A stretch of 64,000 bases of DNA from Cellulomonas humilata. GTDB lineage: Bacteria; Actinomycetota; Actinomycetes; Actinomycetales; Cellulomonadaceae. Below the pieces are notes generated by a model, which worked only from the letters and a program-made list of their open reading frames with translations, had not been told where the DNA came from and did not search any database. The stretch spans positions 1,054,001 through 1,118,000 of the forward strand of contig NZ_JAUSVB010000002.1 in the NCBI RefSeq assembly GCF_030814415.1. The letters run 5' to 3'. The position numbers were made by a program, and so were the translations under genes. Shown here one piece after another: positions 27,481 through 37,321 of this stretch; position 1 is the first letter of the stretch, and each line of letters begins with the position of its first letter.

Positions 27481-28055
27481 CGGTTCCGGACAGCGCGGCG
27501 GGGGTGCCCACGGGCGCCCCCGCGGCGCGTGCGGACCTGCTGCGCCGCATCGACGGCCTGGTCCGGCTGGTGCCGGACTACCCGCAACCGGGGATCCTCT
27601 TCCGCGACATCATGCCGCTGCTGGCGGACGCCGATGCGTTCGCGGACGTGATCGCCGAGATCGCCGGACGCGTCGACGGACACGTCGACCTCGTCGCAGG
27701 CATGGAGGCGCGTGGGTTCCTGCTCGCCGCTCCGGTGGCCGTCGCGCTCGGGGCGGGCGTGCTGCCGGTCCGCAAGGCGGGCAAGCTGCCTGGCCCCACC
27801 GCGGCACAGTCCTACGAGCTGGAATACGGCACCGCGACGATCGAGATCCACCCGGCGACCGTCCCCGCGGGCGCACGGGTCCTCGTGATCGACGACGTGC
27901 TGGCGACCGGCGGCACCGCTGCCGCTACGGTGGCGCTGCTCGAACGGTGCGGAGCCGACGTCGTCGGACTGTCGTTCCTGGTGGAGCTCGAGTCGCTGGG
28001 TGGGCGTGGACTGCTGGCGGACCACGCGATCGACGTGCTGCTCGCGGTGCCCTGA
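27477..28055 (+). CDS. apt: Adenine phosphoribosyltransferase
   Basis: Salvages adenine to AMP using PRPP. 192 residues. Seen: VPDYPQPGILFRDIMPLLAD, MEARGFLLAAPVA, RKAGKLPGPT and the PRPP loop VLVIDDVLATGGTAAATVAL. The ATG overlaps secF (ATGA). Position between secF and relA is conserved in actinobacteria. Confidence 0.97.
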   Translation: MTVPDSAAGVPTGAPAARADLLRRIDGLVRLVPDYPQPGILFRDIMPLLADADAFADVIAEIAGRVDGHVDLVAGMEARGFLLAAPVAVALGAGVLPVRKAGKLPGPTAAQSYELEYGTATIEIHPATVPAGARVLVIDDVLATGGTAAATVALLERCGADVVGLSFLVELESLGGRGLLADHAIDVLLAVP

Positions 28056-28135
28056 CCAGCCTTCTCGTCCGGCCCGTGACCGTGTCGACGCGTACTCGGT
28101 CGTAGACTGTCGCCTCGACCGTGGGAGGGGGTGTG

Positions 28136-30460
28136 ATGAGCGAAGACGTCCGCACGCCCGAGACCGGCCTCCCGCCGGCACAGAACGACTCTCCGTCGAG
28201 TCGCATGCGCTCGCGCCTGGGCCGTTTCGGCGCCCGCAGCGGTGCCGCGTTCCCGGCGATCGAGCCCGTCCTGCAGGCTGCGCGCACCAACCACCCGAAG
28301 GCCGACCTGGCCGTCGTCGAGCAGGCGTACGTGGTGGCCGAGAAGGCGCACCGCGGTCAGCTGCGCAAGAGCGGCGACCCGTACATCACGCACCCCGTCG
28401 CCGTCGCGACGATCCTCGCTGAGCTGGGCATGACCCCGTCGACGCTCGCCGCCGCGCTGCTGCACGACACCGTCGAGGACACCGACTACTCGCTCGACCA
28501 GCTGCGTCGCGAGTTCGGTCCGGAGATCGCGATGCTCGTCGACGGCGTGACCAAGCTGGACAAGGTCACGTACGGCGACGCGGCGCAGGCCGAGACCGTC
28601 CGCAAGATGGTCGTGGCGATGTCCCGGGACATCCGGGTGCTGGTCATCAAGCTCGCGGACCGGCTGCACAACGCCCGGACCTGGAAGTTCGTCGCGGCGG
28701 CCTCGGCGGAGAAGAAGGCGCGCGAGACGCTCGAGATCTACGCCCCGCTGGCCCACCGGCTCGGCATGAACACGATCAAGTGGGAGCTGGAGGACCTGTC
28801 GTTCGCGACCCTCTACCCCAAGGTCTACGACGAGATCGTGCACCTGGTCGCCGAGCGAGCGCCGGCTCGTGAGGAGTACCTGGCGACGGTGCGGGAGCAG
28901 GTCGGGGCGGACCTGGGCAAGGCCAAGATCCGCGCGACGGTGACCGGCCGGCCGAAGCACTACTACTCGATCTACCAGAAGATGATCGTGCGCGGCCGCG
29001 ACTTCGCCGACATCTACGACCTGGTCGGGGTCCGTGTCCTGGTCGACTCGGTGCGGGACTGCTACGCGGCGCTCGGTGCGCTGCACGCGCGGTGGAACCC
29101 GGTCCCGGGACGGTTCAAGGACTACATCGCGATGCCCAAGTTCAACCTGTACCAGTCGTTGCACACGACCGTCATCGGGCCCGGTGGCAAGCCGGTCGAG
29201 ATCCAGATCCGCACGCACGACATGCACCGCCGGGCCGAGTACGGCGTCGCAGCGCACTGGAAGTACAAGGAGAGCGCGAAGAACGCGGGGACGACGGACA
29301 AGGACTCCGCCGGCAACGACATGCAGTGGCTGCGCCAGCTGGTCGACTGGCAGAAGGAGACCGCCGACCCCAGCGAGTTCCTCGACTCGCTGCGGTTCGA
29401 GATCGCCGGCTCCGAGGTCTACGTCTTCACACCCAAGGGCGACGTGATCGGGCTGCCGTCCGGCTCGACCCCCGTCGACTTCGCGTACGCCGTGCACACC
29501 GAGGTCGGCCACCGCACGATGGGTGCCCGCGTCAACGGACGCCTGGTGCCGCTCGACTCGTCGCTCGAGAACGGCGACGTGGTCGACGTGTTCACGTCGA
29601 AGTCCGAGACGGCAGGTCCGTCGCGCGACTGGCTCGGCTTCGTCAAGAGCCCGCGAGCGCGCAACAAGATCCGCCAGTGGTTCTCCAAGGAACGCCGCGA
29701 AGAGGCCATCGAGCACGGTAAGGACGCCATCGCCAAGGCGATGCGCAAGCAGAACCTGCCCATCCAGCGCCTGCTGTCGCACGAGTCGCTCGTGGCGCTG
29801 GCCAACGAGATGCGCTACGCCGACGTCTCCGCGCTGTACGCGGCGATCGGCGAGGGGCAGGTGTCGGCCGGCACGGTCGTGCAGCGCCTCGTGCAGTCGA
29901 TGGGTGGGGAGCCGGCGGCCGAGGAGGACCTCGCCGAGGTCGCCCGGCCCGGACAGACGCAGCGTCGGGTCCGCACCGGCGACCCCGGCGTCGTGGTCAA
30001 GGGTGTCGACGACATCTGGGTGAAGCTGGCCAAGTGCTGCACCCCGGTCCCGGGCGACGACATCGTGGGCTTCGTGACGCGCGGCGCGGGTGTGAGCGTG
30101 CACCGCAGCGACTGCATCAACGTGACGAGCCTGCGCTCGGAGCCCGAGCGCATGGTCGACGTGGCCTGGAGCCACAACAGCACGTCGCTGTTCCTGGTCC
30201 AGATCCAGGTCGAGGCGCTCGACCGCAGCCGGCTGCTCTCCGACGTCACACGCGTGCTGTCCGACTCGCACGTCAACATCCTCTCGGCGTCGGTCTCGAC
30301 GTCCCGGGACCGGGTGGCCCTGTCGCGGTTCGTGTTCGAGATGGCCGAGCCGTCCCACCTGGCGTCCGTGCTCGCCGCGGTTCGCAAGGTGGAAGGCGTG
30401 TTCGACGTCTACCGGATCACCGGCGCCAAGGCGGCCGAGGAGCCGGCGATCCGCGCCTGA
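28136..30460 (+). CDS. relA: Bifunctional (p)ppGpp synthetase/hydrolase
   Basis: Makes and degrades the stringent-response alarmone. 774 residues with four domains in order: HD hydrolase ([12 protein letters not shown]; histidine and aspartates intact), synthetase ([19 protein letters not shown] and [20 protein letters not shown]), TGS ([19 protein letters not shown]) and a C-terminal ACT domain. The key catalytic residues of both halves appear present, so it should be bifunctional (Rel). I choose the ATG at 28136 with GGGAGGGG in front; an in-frame GTG at 28121 lies upstream of that site. TAGACT at 28103 is a likely -10. A conserved neighbour of apt. Confidence 0.97.
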   Translation: MSEDVRTPETGLPPAQNDSPSSRMRSRLGRFGARSGAAFPAIEPVLQAARTNHPKADLAVVEQAYVVAEKAHRGQLRKSGDPYITHPVAVATILAELGMTPSTLAAALLHDTVEDTDYSLDQLRREFGPEIAMLVDGVTKLDKVTYGDAAQAETVRKMVVAMSRDIRVLVIKLADRLHNARTWKFVAAASAEKKARETLEIYAPLAHRLGMNTIKWELEDLSFATLYPKVYDEIVHLVAERAPAREEYLATVREQVGADLGKAKIRATVTGRPKHYYSIYQKMIVRGRDFADIYDLVGVRVLVDSVRDCYAALGALHARWNPVPGRFKDYIAMPKFNLYQSLHTTVIGPGGKPVEIQIRTHDMHRRAEYGVAAHWKYKESAKNAGTTDKDSAGNDMQWLRQLVDWQKETADPSEFLDSLRFEIAGSEVYVFTPKGDVIGLPSGSTPVDFAYAVHTEVGHRTMGARVNGRLVPLDSSLENGDVVDVFTSKSETAGPSRDWLGFVKSPRARNKIRQWFSKERREEAIEHGKDAIAKAMRKQNLPIQRLLSHESLVALANEMRYADVSALYAAIGEGQVSAGTVVQRLVQSMGGEPAAEEDLAEVARPGQTQRRVRTGDPGVVVKGVDDIWVKLAKCCTPVPGDDIVGFVTRGAGVSVHRSDCINVTSLRSEPERMVDVAWSHNSTSLFLVQIQVEALDRSRLLSDVTRVLSDSHVNILSASVSTSRDRVALSRFVFEMAEPSHLASVLAAVRKVEGVFDVYRITGAKAAEEPAIRA

Positions 30461-30463
30461 CCG

Positions 30464-31024
30464 TCACAGGTCCTGCAGGGTGGCGTAGGCCCGGCGGATC
30501 CCGCGGTGTCCTCGGAAGCCGTCGAGCCGATCCAGGGCTCGGGTGGGCTCGAAGCCGACGTCCTGCAGCGCCCGCAGCGTCGGCACGGCTTCTCCCGGAG
30601 GCAGCATCCGCGCGATGTCGATACCCGTGCGCTGGACGGACGTGGCTCGGTGGGCACCGACGCGCACCACGTCCGACGGCGACAGCGTCGCTTCCGCCGC
30701 GACACGGCAGGGATGCGGGTCGGTACGGCGCTCGCCGGTCCTGACCAGGACCTCGACCCGCACCGGCGGGAACCGGCCGGTGTGGACCCATGCGGCCGTC
30801 CGACGCCCGATGACCCCGCGGGCGGGGACCAGCGGTGCGAGCGCGAACGCCCGCAGCTCCGGCGTGTCCGGAAGATCCGCCGCGATCGCGACGTCACCCC
30901 AGACGATCCGGACGACTCCGTCACGGAGCAGCCCGAACCAGGCGGCGGCGCCGACGTCCTCCCGGCTCACGGTGCGGGGGAGCTCCGGGACCGTCACGCG
31001 GAACTCGTCGAGGCGGGTGCTCAC
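30464..31024 (-). CDS. Conserved hypothetical protein, AbiEi-antitoxin-like
   Basis: A 186-residue protein. The pattern of RRTAAWVHTGRFPP in the middle, then LSPSDVVRVGAHRATSVQRT and ALQDVGFEPTRALDRLDGFRG at the end, resembles actinobacterial proteins often labelled as AbiEi-antitoxin-like. No partner toxin (AbiEii-type nucleotidyltransferase) is adjacent, so a toxin-antitoxin role is not supported. The GTG start is chosen by the beginning of protein-like sequence; no strong ribosome site is seen. It converges on relA, with stops three bases apart. Confidence 0.65.
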   Translation of the reverse strand: MSTRLDEFRVTVPELPRTVSREDVGAAAWFGLLRDGVVRIVWGDVAIAADLPDTPELRAFALAPLVPARGVIGRRTAAWVHTGRFPPVRVEVLVRTGERRTDPHPCRVAAEATLSPSDVVRVGAHRATSVQRTGIDIARMLPPGEAVPTLRALQDVGFEPTRALDRLDGFRGHRGIRRAYATLQDL

Positions 31025-31084
31025 CGGAGCAGCATGGCGGCCGAACGCTCGTCCGAGGGGCGTCGGGGAAGATCTGTGGACGAA

Positions 31085-31119
31085 CGAGGCCCCCGCCCCA
31101 CAGAGGGGCGAGGGCCTCG
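31085..31119 (-). terminator. Hairpin terminator of the cyclophilin-DUF349 operon
   Basis: CGAGGCCCTCGCCCC pairs with GGGGCGGGGGCCTCG on the minus strand with one mismatch and a five-base loop, 18 bases past the DUF349 gene stop, followed by TTCG. Confidence 0.7.
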
Positions 31120-31137
31120 GACGTGCGAGGACGGCTG

Positions 31138-33084
31138 TCAGCCGCGTGCGTCCTGCGCGGCTCGCTGCACCTGCTCGAGCCACGCACGACGAGCGTCGAG
31201 CGCAGCCTGCGCGTCGGCGATCTTTCGGGCGTCGCCCGCGGCCTTGGCGCGGTCGAGGTCGGCCTCGAGTCCCGCGATCGCCTGCTCCAGCTGCGCCGCT
31301 GCCCCCTCGGCACGTGCACGAGTCTCGGGGTTGGTGCGCTTCCACTGGGCCTGGTCGGTGTCGCGGACAGCAGTCTCGACGGCCCGCAGGCGCCCCTCGA
31401 CGCGCTGGACATCCGCGCGCGGGACCTTGCCGGCGGCCTCCCAGCGGTCCTGGATCCGGTGCAGCGCCGACTTGGCAGCCGACAGGTCGGTCACCGGCAG
31501 GAGCGCCTCAGCCTCGACGAGCAGCGCCTCCTTGACCTCGAGGTTGGCGCGGAACTCCTCGTCGGTCGCGGCCGACTGGGCGTCACGCGCCGCGAAGAAC
31601 GCATCCTGAGCCGCGCGGAAGCGGGCCCACAGGGCGTCGTCGTCGGCCCGGCTGGCACGCCCGGCGGCCTTCCACTGCGCCATCAGGTCGCGGAACACCC
31701 CCGCGGTGGCGCCCCAGTCGGTGCTCGACTGGAGACGCTCCGCCTCGGTCACGAGGTTCTCCTTGACCTGCTTGGCCGACGCGTTGCGCGACTCCAGCTC
31801 GGCGAAGAAGTGACGACGCTCGCGGTCGAACGTGGTGCGCGCGTGGCTGAACCGCTTCCAGAGCGACTCCTCTGTCGGGCGGTCGAGACGCGGTCCCGTG
31901 CGCTGCGCTTCCTTCCACTGGTCGAGCAGCAGGCGCAGCTGCTCGCCCGCCGGCCGCCACTGGATGCGCGACGGGTCGGTCGACGCGATCTTCTCGGCCT
32001 GCTCGACGATCTCGGTCCGGGCGAGGACCGCGGCCTCACGCGCCGCGGCGCGCTCGGCCTCGGCCACGGCCCGACGTTCCGCGGCGGTCGTGCGCAGTGC
32101 GTCGAGACGTGCTCGCAGCCCGTCGAGGTCACCGACCGCGGCCGGCTCGGCGACCTCGTCGGTGAGGCGGGCCAGGGTCTGGTCGATCTCCTTGACGGAC
32201 AGGTCCGTCGCGGCGAGGCGGGCCTCGAACAGCGTGACCTTGGCCTGCAGGTCGAGGAAGCGGCGCACGTACAGTGCGAGCGCCTCCTCGGTCGTCGCGC
32301 CCGGGTACTGGCCGACGACGCGCTCACCGGCGGCCTCGCGGACCGAGACGTTGCCCTCCTCGTCGACGCTGCCGAACGTCGCGGCGTGGGCTGCCTCGGC
32401 GGCGTCCTGCGGCGGTGCGACCGGCGCGGCCGGGGCGGCTGCGTCGATCGCCGTCGGCGCGGGGTGCGCCGGCGGGTGCGGGACCGGGCGGGGGCGCGGG
32501 ACCGGGCGGGCGGACGGCGGCGTCGGCACAGGCGCCGCGACCGCGGCAGGCTCTGCCTCGGCGGCCACGTCGGCGGCAGCGGGCTCCGCCTCGGCTGCGA
32601 CATCGGGCTCGGCAGCTGCTGCGGGCTCAGGCTCAGCGACGGCGGCGGGCTCGAGCTCGGCTGCGGCCTCGGGCTCGGCAGCTGCGGCGGGCTCGGCAGC
32701 TGCGGCGGGCTCGGCAGCTGCGGCAGCGGCCGGCTCGGGCTCGGCTGCGGGCTCGGGATCCGCGGGCGTCTCCGTCGCGGCGTCGTCGGCGACAACCTCG
32801 TCGGTCACGGCCTCCTCGGTGACGGCCTCCTCGGTGACGGCGTCGTCAGCCGCGGCGTCGACGGTCGCGACCTCCTCGGCCGGAGCGTCGACGGGCTCCG
32901 CGGCAGCCGATGCCTCCGCCTCCGAGCTGTCCTCGGGTGTGTCGACCGGGGGAGCGTCCTCCGTGACCGTCTCGGCAGCCGCGGCGTCGACCTCGTCGGG
33001 CACCGCGGGTGCCTCGGGCTGCTCGGCGTCTGCTGCCGGCACGGAGTCGTCGGGCACAGGTCCGGACGTCGGGGTCTGCGTCAC
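31138..33084 (-). CDS. DUF349 domain protein with long acidic Ala/Pro/Glu N-terminus
   Basis: A 648-residue protein. Residues 1 to about 235 are low-complexity (Ala, Glu, Pro, Val, Asp) with AEPAAAAEP-type runs. The rest is helical and contains several DUF349 repeats, with the characteristic SLWKRFSHARTTFDRERRHF and ALWARFRAAQDAFFAARDAQ. DUF349 proteins are cytoplasmic, of unknown molecular role; a link to RelA neighbourhood and stress has been noted in actinobacteria. The GTG overlaps the cyclophilin stop by four bases. A terminator hairpin follows. Confidence 0.88.
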   Translation of the reverse strand: MTQTPTSGPVPDDSVPAADAEQPEAPAVPDEVDAAAAETVTEDAPPVDTPEDSSEAEASAAAEPVDAPAEEVATVDAAADDAVTEEAVTEEAVTDEVVADDAATETPADPEPAAEPEPAAAAAAEPAAAAEPAAAAEPEAAAELEPAAVAEPEPAAAAEPDVAAEAEPAAADVAAEAEPAAVAAPVPTPPSARPVPRPRPVPHPPAHPAPTAIDAAAPAAPVAPPQDAAEAAHAATFGSVDEEGNVSVREAAGERVVGQYPGATTEEALALYVRRFLDLQAKVTLFEARLAATDLSVKEIDQTLARLTDEVAEPAAVGDLDGLRARLDALRTTAAERRAVAEAERAAAREAAVLARTEIVEQAEKIASTDPSRIQWRPAGEQLRLLLDQWKEAQRTGPRLDRPTEESLWKRFSHARTTFDRERRHFFAELESRNASAKQVKENLVTEAERLQSSTDWGATAGVFRDLMAQWKAAGRASRADDDALWARFRAAQDAFFAARDAQSAATDEEFRANLEVKEALLVEAEALLPVTDLSAAKSALHRIQDRWEAAGKVPRADVQRVEGRLRAVETAVRDTDQAQWKRTNPETRARAEGAAAQLEQAIAGLEADLDRAKAAGDARKIADAQAALDARRAWLEQVQRAAQDARG

Positions 33085-33848
33085 TGGATGTTCACTCCCT
33101 CGATGATGACGTCGGACACCGGGACCTCGGTCCCTTCGATGGTGCCCGCGTCGGCGATGGCCTGCAGCACGTCCATACCGGACGTGACGCGGCCGAACAC
33201 GGTGTAGCCACCCGCAGAGTCTGCGGGAATAGTCGAGTCCTCGTAGACCAGGAAGAACTGGCTGCCCATGGAGCTGCCGTCGTTGCCGGTCCGTGCCATG
33301 GCGATCGTCCCCGCCGGGTACACCCCGTCGGCCGGGGCGTTCTCGATCGGGCCCCACGTGTAGCCGGGGCCACCCGTGCCGCCCGTGGTGGGGTCGGCGG
33401 TGCCGAGGGCCGTCGGGTCGCCGCACTGGAGGACGAAGATGCCCTCCTGCGTCAGCCGGTGGCACTTCGTCGTGTCGAAGTAGCCCTCACCGGCGAGCGT
33501 GACGAAGTTGGCGACGGCCTGCGGCGCGCCGGCGCCGTCGAGCTCGATGCCGAGGTCGCCCTGCGTCAGGGCGATGTCGCCTGTCCAGGTGCGGTTCTGC
33601 GCGAGCGACGGGTCCGGGACCTCCGCCGCGTTGGCGGGCACGGAGGTCGAGGGGGAGGGCGTCGCGGCAGGGTCGCCGTCGTCCGTGAGAGCGATCGCGG
33701 CGACGACACCGGTGGCGAGCACGAGGGCAGCGACGATGCTGCCCGCGATCACGCGCTGGCGATGGCGGCGGGCGCGCGCCTTCGTCTGGCGCTCCTGCCA
33801 CTTCTCGTACCGGCGGCGCTCGTACTCACGCTCGCTCTTGGTGGACAC
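33081..33848 (-). CDS. Membrane-anchored cyclophilin-type peptidyl-prolyl isomerase
   Basis: A 255-residue protein. N-terminal 24 residues are highly charged (EREYERRRYEKWQERQTKAR), followed by one membrane segment (VIAGSIVAALVLATGVVAAIAL), a Pro/Ser/Thr linker and a cyclophilin domain: FVTLAGEGYFDTTKCHRLTQ, GTIAMARTGNDGSSMGSQFF and GRVTSGMDVLQAIADAG. It should face outside and help fold exported proteins. The active-site arginine and the F/Q region (MGSQFFL) are present. The GTG at 33848 has GAGGAG at right spacing; the GTG two codons upstream is too close to that site. TAGACT on this strand (33923-33928) is a likely -10. Confidence 0.92.
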   Translation of the reverse strand: MSTKSEREYERRRYEKWQERQTKARARRHRQRVIAGSIVAALVLATGVVAAIALTDDGDPAATPSPSTSVPANAAEVPDPSLAQNRTWTGDIALTQGDLGIELDGAGAPQAVANFVTLAGEGYFDTTKCHRLTQEGIFVLQCGDPTALGTADPTTGGTGGPGYTWGPIENAPADGVYPAGTIAMARTGNDGSSMGSQFFLVYEDSTIPADSAGGYTVFGRVTSGMDVLQAIADAGTIEGTEVPVSDVIIEGVNIQ

Positions 33849-33997
33849 GCACACGCTCCTCGCGTCGTCGTGCGGTGCGGCAGGTCGTCCGCCAGCCGCA
33901 CTGCATGTAGGGGACCCGGGACAGTCTAGGCAAGGCTTGGCGACGGGCCACCAGCAGCACCCTCGTGCGACATCACAGTCCGGACACGCCGGGCGGC

Positions 33998-34003
33998 TAC
34001 CGT
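33998..34003 (+). promoter_or_regulatory. -10 hexamer for leaderless hydrolase gene
   Basis: TACCGT ends seven bases before the ATG at 34011, with no ribosome site between. Confidence 0.4.
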
Positions 34004-34010
34004 GCCTTCC

Positions 34011-34727
34011 ATGCAGGTCATCACGGTCGTGTCCGCGGTCTTCGGGGCTCGGTGCTCCGTCCTCGTCGACGACGACGGGTCGTGCGTCGTCATCGACGCC
34101 GGAGCCGGGGTCGCGGACGACGTCCTGGCGCTCGTCGAGGAGCGTCACCTGCGGCCGGCGGCGGTGCTGGCCACGCACGGCCACGTCGACCACACGTGGG
34201 ACGCCGGCCCCCTGTCGGACGCGCTCGGCGTGCCGGTCGTCCTGCACGCCGCGGACGTGTACCGGCTCGCGGACCCCTTCGGCACGCTCGGGCTGCTCGG
34301 GTCGGCCGGGCGTCCGTCGCACGACCCGTCCGGGCCGCTGGCGCAGGCGATCGCCGCGACGGGGATCGACCCCGCGCGCTATGTGGCGCCGCAGCGCGTC
34401 GAGCCGTTCGGGGCCGTCGACGACGTCCGCTCCGCCGACACGGTGCTCGAGCTCGGCAGCCTGCGCATCGTCGCCCGGCACGCACCGGGGCACACGGAGG
34501 GGTCGACGCTGTACCTGCTCGGGTCGCTGGCCTTCACGGGGGACGTCCTGTTCGCGGGCTCGATCGGCCGCACCGACCTGCCGGGCGGTCACGACGCGAC
34601 GATGCAGAGGACCCTGCGCGAGGTCGTCGCGACCCTCCCGCCCGAGACTGTCGTCGTCCCGGGGCACGGACCCACCACCGACATCGCGACCGAGCTCGTC
34701 CACAACCCTTACCTCGCGCGTCTCTGA
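34011..34727 (+). CDS. Metallo-beta-lactamase-fold hydrolase (glyoxalase II-like)
   Basis: A 238-residue MBL-fold enzyme with the metal motif THGHVDHTWDAG, the downstream HAPGHTEGSTLY, FTGDVLFAGSIGRTDLPGG (bridging Asp) and a last histidine in VVPGHGPTTDIA. Glyoxalase II or persulfide/thioester hydrolases share this pattern; the substrate cannot be named with confidence. It precedes hisS by 31 bases, the conserved order in actinobacteria (Rv2581c-hisS). Confidence 0.92.
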   Translation: MQVITVVSAVFGARCSVLVDDDGSCVVIDAGAGVADDVLALVEERHLRPAAVLATHGHVDHTWDAGPLSDALGVPVVLHAADVYRLADPFGTLGLLGSAGRPSHDPSGPLAQAIAATGIDPARYVAPQRVEPFGAVDDVRSADTVLELGSLRIVARHAPGHTEGSTLYLLGSLAFTGDVLFAGSIGRTDLPGGHDATMQRTLREVVATLPPETVVVPGHGPTTDIATELVHNPYLARL

Positions 34728-34758
34728 CACCCCGGCCGGTCTGGAAGGATCGGGCCCC

Positions 34759-36120
34759 ATGGCGCGACCGACCCCCCTGTCCGGATTCCCCGAATGGCTG
34801 CCCGAAGGCCGCCTCGTCGAGCAGCACGTCCTCGACGTCCTGCGCCGCACCTTCGAGCTGCACGGGTTCGTGGGCATCGAGACCCGCGCCGTCGAGCCGC
34901 TGGACCAGCTGCTGCGCAAGGGGGAGACGTCCAAGGAGGTCTACGTGCTGGGGCGTCTGCAGGCGGAGGCCGGCGCCGCGCCGGACCGAGCCGGCACCTT
35001 GGGCCTGCACTTCGACCTCACCGTGCCGTTCGCGCGCTACGTGCTCGAGAACGCCGGTCACCTCGCGTTCCCGTTCCGCCGCTACCAGATCCAGAAGGCG
35101 TGGCGGGGTGAGCGACCCCAGGACGGGCGGTTCCGCGAGTTCGTGCAGGCCGACATCGACGTCGTCGGCGCCGGGACGCTGCCGTACCACTACGAGGTCG
35201 AGCTCCCGTTGGTCATGGCCGAGGCGCTCGGCGCGCTGCGCGACATCGGCGTGCCACCAGTGCGTGTCCTGGTGAACAACCGCAAGGTCGCCGAGGGCTT
35301 CTACCGCGGGATCGGGCTGACCGACGTCGACGCGGTGCTGCGGAGCATCGACAAGCTGGACAAGATCGGCGCGGACGCGGTCGCCGGGCTGCTCGTCGCC
35401 GAGGCGGGGGCGTCCGACGTCCAGGCGCGTGCGTGCCTCGAGCTCGCCGCGATCAGCGGGTCTGACGAGTCCGTCATCGACCACGTCCGAACGCTCGCCG
35501 TCGACCACGGCGCGGCGCACGAGCTCCTGGACGAGGGGCTCGAGGAGCTGGGGGCGCTCATCCGGGCGGCGGCGCTCCGGGCGCCCGGTGTCGTCGTGGC
35601 CGACCTCAAGATCGCGCGCGGGCTCGACTACTACACGGGATCCGTCTACGAGACCGTGCTCGTCGGGCACGAGCAGCTCGGGTCGATCTGCTCCGGTGGG
35701 CGCTACGACACACTGGCCTCGGACGGTGCCAACACCTACCCCGGGGTCGGGCTGTCCATCGGTGTCTCCCGGCTGGTGTCCCGCCTGATCAGCCGCGGCC
35801 TCGTCACCACCACGAGGTCGGTGCCCAGCGCGGTGCTGGTGGCTGTCAGCAACGAGGACGACCGGGGCCGCTCCGACGCCGTCGCAGCCGCGCTGCGGTC
35901 GAGGGGCATCCCGGTCGAGGTCGCGCCGTCCGCTGCGAAGTTCGGCAAGCAGATCCGGCACGCCGACCGGCGGGGGATCCCGTTCGTGTGGTTCGTGGGG
36001 GAGGACGAGCAGGCGGCCGACCAGGTGAAGGACATCCGCTCGGGCGAGCAGGTCGAGGCCGACGCCGGGACGTGGACCCCGGACGACTCGGACCTCTGGC
36101 CGCGCGTCGTGCCTGCTTGA
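34759..36120 (+). CDS. hisS: Histidyl-tRNA synthetase
   Basis: Class II synthetase charging tRNA-His. 453 residues. Motifs: LHFDLTVPFARYV, motif 2 with RRYQIQKAWRGERPQDGRFR, the histidine-specific ARGLDYYTGSVYE and the anticodon-binding C-terminus. ATG start, GGAAGG about ten bases upstream. No regulatory leader seen. Confidence 0.97.
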   Translation: MARPTPLSGFPEWLPEGRLVEQHVLDVLRRTFELHGFVGIETRAVEPLDQLLRKGETSKEVYVLGRLQAEAGAAPDRAGTLGLHFDLTVPFARYVLENAGHLAFPFRRYQIQKAWRGERPQDGRFREFVQADIDVVGAGTLPYHYEVELPLVMAEALGALRDIGVPPVRVLVNNRKVAEGFYRGIGLTDVDAVLRSIDKLDKIGADAVAGLLVAEAGASDVQARACLELAAISGSDESVIDHVRTLAVDHGAAHELLDEGLEELGALIRAAALRAPGVVVADLKIARGLDYYTGSVYETVLVGHEQLGSICSGGRYDTLASDGANTYPGVGLSIGVSRLVSRLISRGLVTTTRSVPSAVLVAVSNEDDRGRSDAVAAALRSRGIPVEVAPSAAKFGKQIRHADRRGIPFVWFVGEDEQAADQVKDIRSGEQVEADAGTWTPDDSDLWPRVVPA

Positions 36121-36127
36121 CACCCAT

Positions 36128-36143
36128 TCGAACACATGTTCGC
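36128..36143. promoter_or_regulatory. LexA (SOS) box
   Basis: TCGAAC-ACAT-GTTCGC matches the actinobacterial SOS consensus TCGAAC-N4-GTTCGA at 11 of 12 fixed positions. It ends eight bases before the start of the radical SAM gene, in the 31-base gap after hisS, so LexA bound here would block that gene specifically. Confidence 0.8.
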
Positions 36144-36151
36144 ATGGGTGC

Positions 36152-37225
36152 ATGCGATGGGACGCGCAGAAGCTGGGAACCGACGACGCAACGGCGCTGC
36201 CGGGTCTGACGCTGGCGGGGCTCCAGCGGAGCGTGCGCACCCCGGAGTTCGCCGGCGTGACCTTTCACGAGGTCACCTGCAAGAGTGCGCTGAACAAGGT
36301 GCCGGAAGCGTCGCGGATGCCGTTCCGCTGGACGGTGAACCCGACGAGGGGCTGCCTCCATGCATGCACCTACTGCTTTGCCCGGCCGACGCACGAGTAC
36401 CTGGAGCTGGACGCCGGGCGGGACTTCGAGACCCAGATCATCGTCAAGACGAACGTCGTCGACGTGCTGCGGGCCGAGCTCGCGCGACCGTCGTGGGCGC
36501 GGGATCACGTCGCGCTCGGCACCAACACCGACCCGTACCAACGGGTCGAGGGCCGGTACGCGTTCATGCCGGGGATCATCGAGGCGCTCGCCCACAGCGG
36601 CACGCCGCTGTCGATCCTGACCAAGGGCACGCTGCTGCGGCGTGACCTACCGCTCCTCGCGGCGGTTGCGCGCACCGTCCCGGTCGGGATCGGGGTCTCG
36701 CTGGCGATCCGGGACGAGGCGCTGCAGCAGGCCGTCGAGCCCGGCACACCCAAGCCCCGGGCACGACTGGACCTGATCCGGGCGGTGCGTGAGGCCGGGC
36801 TGCCGTGCGGGGTGATGGTCGCCCCTGTCCTGCCGTGGCTGACCGACGACCGCACGCATCTCGACTCCCTCCTGCGCGACCTTGCCGACGCCGGGGCGAC
36901 CGGGGTGACTGTGCTTCCGCTGCACCTGCGCGGACCGGTGAAGCCGTTGTTCCTCGCCTGGCTCCGCGAGCACGCGCCCGCGCTCGTGTCTCGCTACGAG
37001 GACCTGTACGGACGAGGTGCGTACGCGCCGCGCGAGTACGTGCGATGGCTCGACGAGCGGGTTCGTCCGCTTCTCGTCCGGCACGGCTTCGCCGACCGGG
37101 CGGGCCACCGTGCCGGGCGGTACGAGACACCCGGGGAGGGCACGTATCCCGCAGGGAGCCTCGCGTCGTCGGGGTTGTCGGCGCTCGAGCCGACGGTCGC
37201 GGCGGCACAGCCGGTCCTCTTCTGA
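36152..37225 (+). CDS. Rv2578c-family radical SAM protein, SOS-controlled
   Basis: A 357-residue radical SAM enzyme. The iron-sulfur motif is CLHACTYCF (CX3CX2C) near residue 70, after PFRWTVNPTRG. Then KTNVVDVLRAEL and LGTNTDPYQRVEGRY, typical of the photolyase/spore-lyase-like SPL family branch known from Rv2578c of M. tuberculosis. The substrate is not known; the SOS box at its door points to a DNA-damage role. ATG start, in a 31-base gap after hisS, with no Shine-Dalgarno site. Alternative start: none better in frame. Confidence 0.9.
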   Translation: MRWDAQKLGTDDATALPGLTLAGLQRSVRTPEFAGVTFHEVTCKSALNKVPEASRMPFRWTVNPTRGCLHACTYCFARPTHEYLELDAGRDFETQIIVKTNVVDVLRAELARPSWARDHVALGTNTDPYQRVEGRYAFMPGIIEALAHSGTPLSILTKGTLLRRDLPLLAAVARTVPVGIGVSLAIRDEALQQAVEPGTPKPRARLDLIRAVREAGLPCGVMVAPVLPWLTDDRTHLDSLLRDLADAGATGVTVLPLHLRGPVKPLFLAWLREHAPALVSRYEDLYGRGAYAPREYVRWLDERVRPLLVRHGFADRAGHRAGRYETPGEGTYPAGSLASSGLSALEPTVAAAQPVLF

Positions 37226-37321
37226 CCCGCTCAGGGTGCTGGACGCCGGAGGGCGTGGTGTCGTTGCCCTGCACAGCGGGCTGCCACCGGCGACTCCATC
37301 CGACACGAGGTGACACGACAG

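Noticed and set aside
27812..30358. An 848-codon minus-strand frame opposite relA
   Set aside because: Mirror of the relA reading frame. It has no ribosome site and no recognisable domain; relA on the other strand is certain.
30464..31024. A type IV toxin-antitoxin pair
   Set aside because: Only an antitoxin-like protein is visible; the neighbours are relA and a DUF349 gene.
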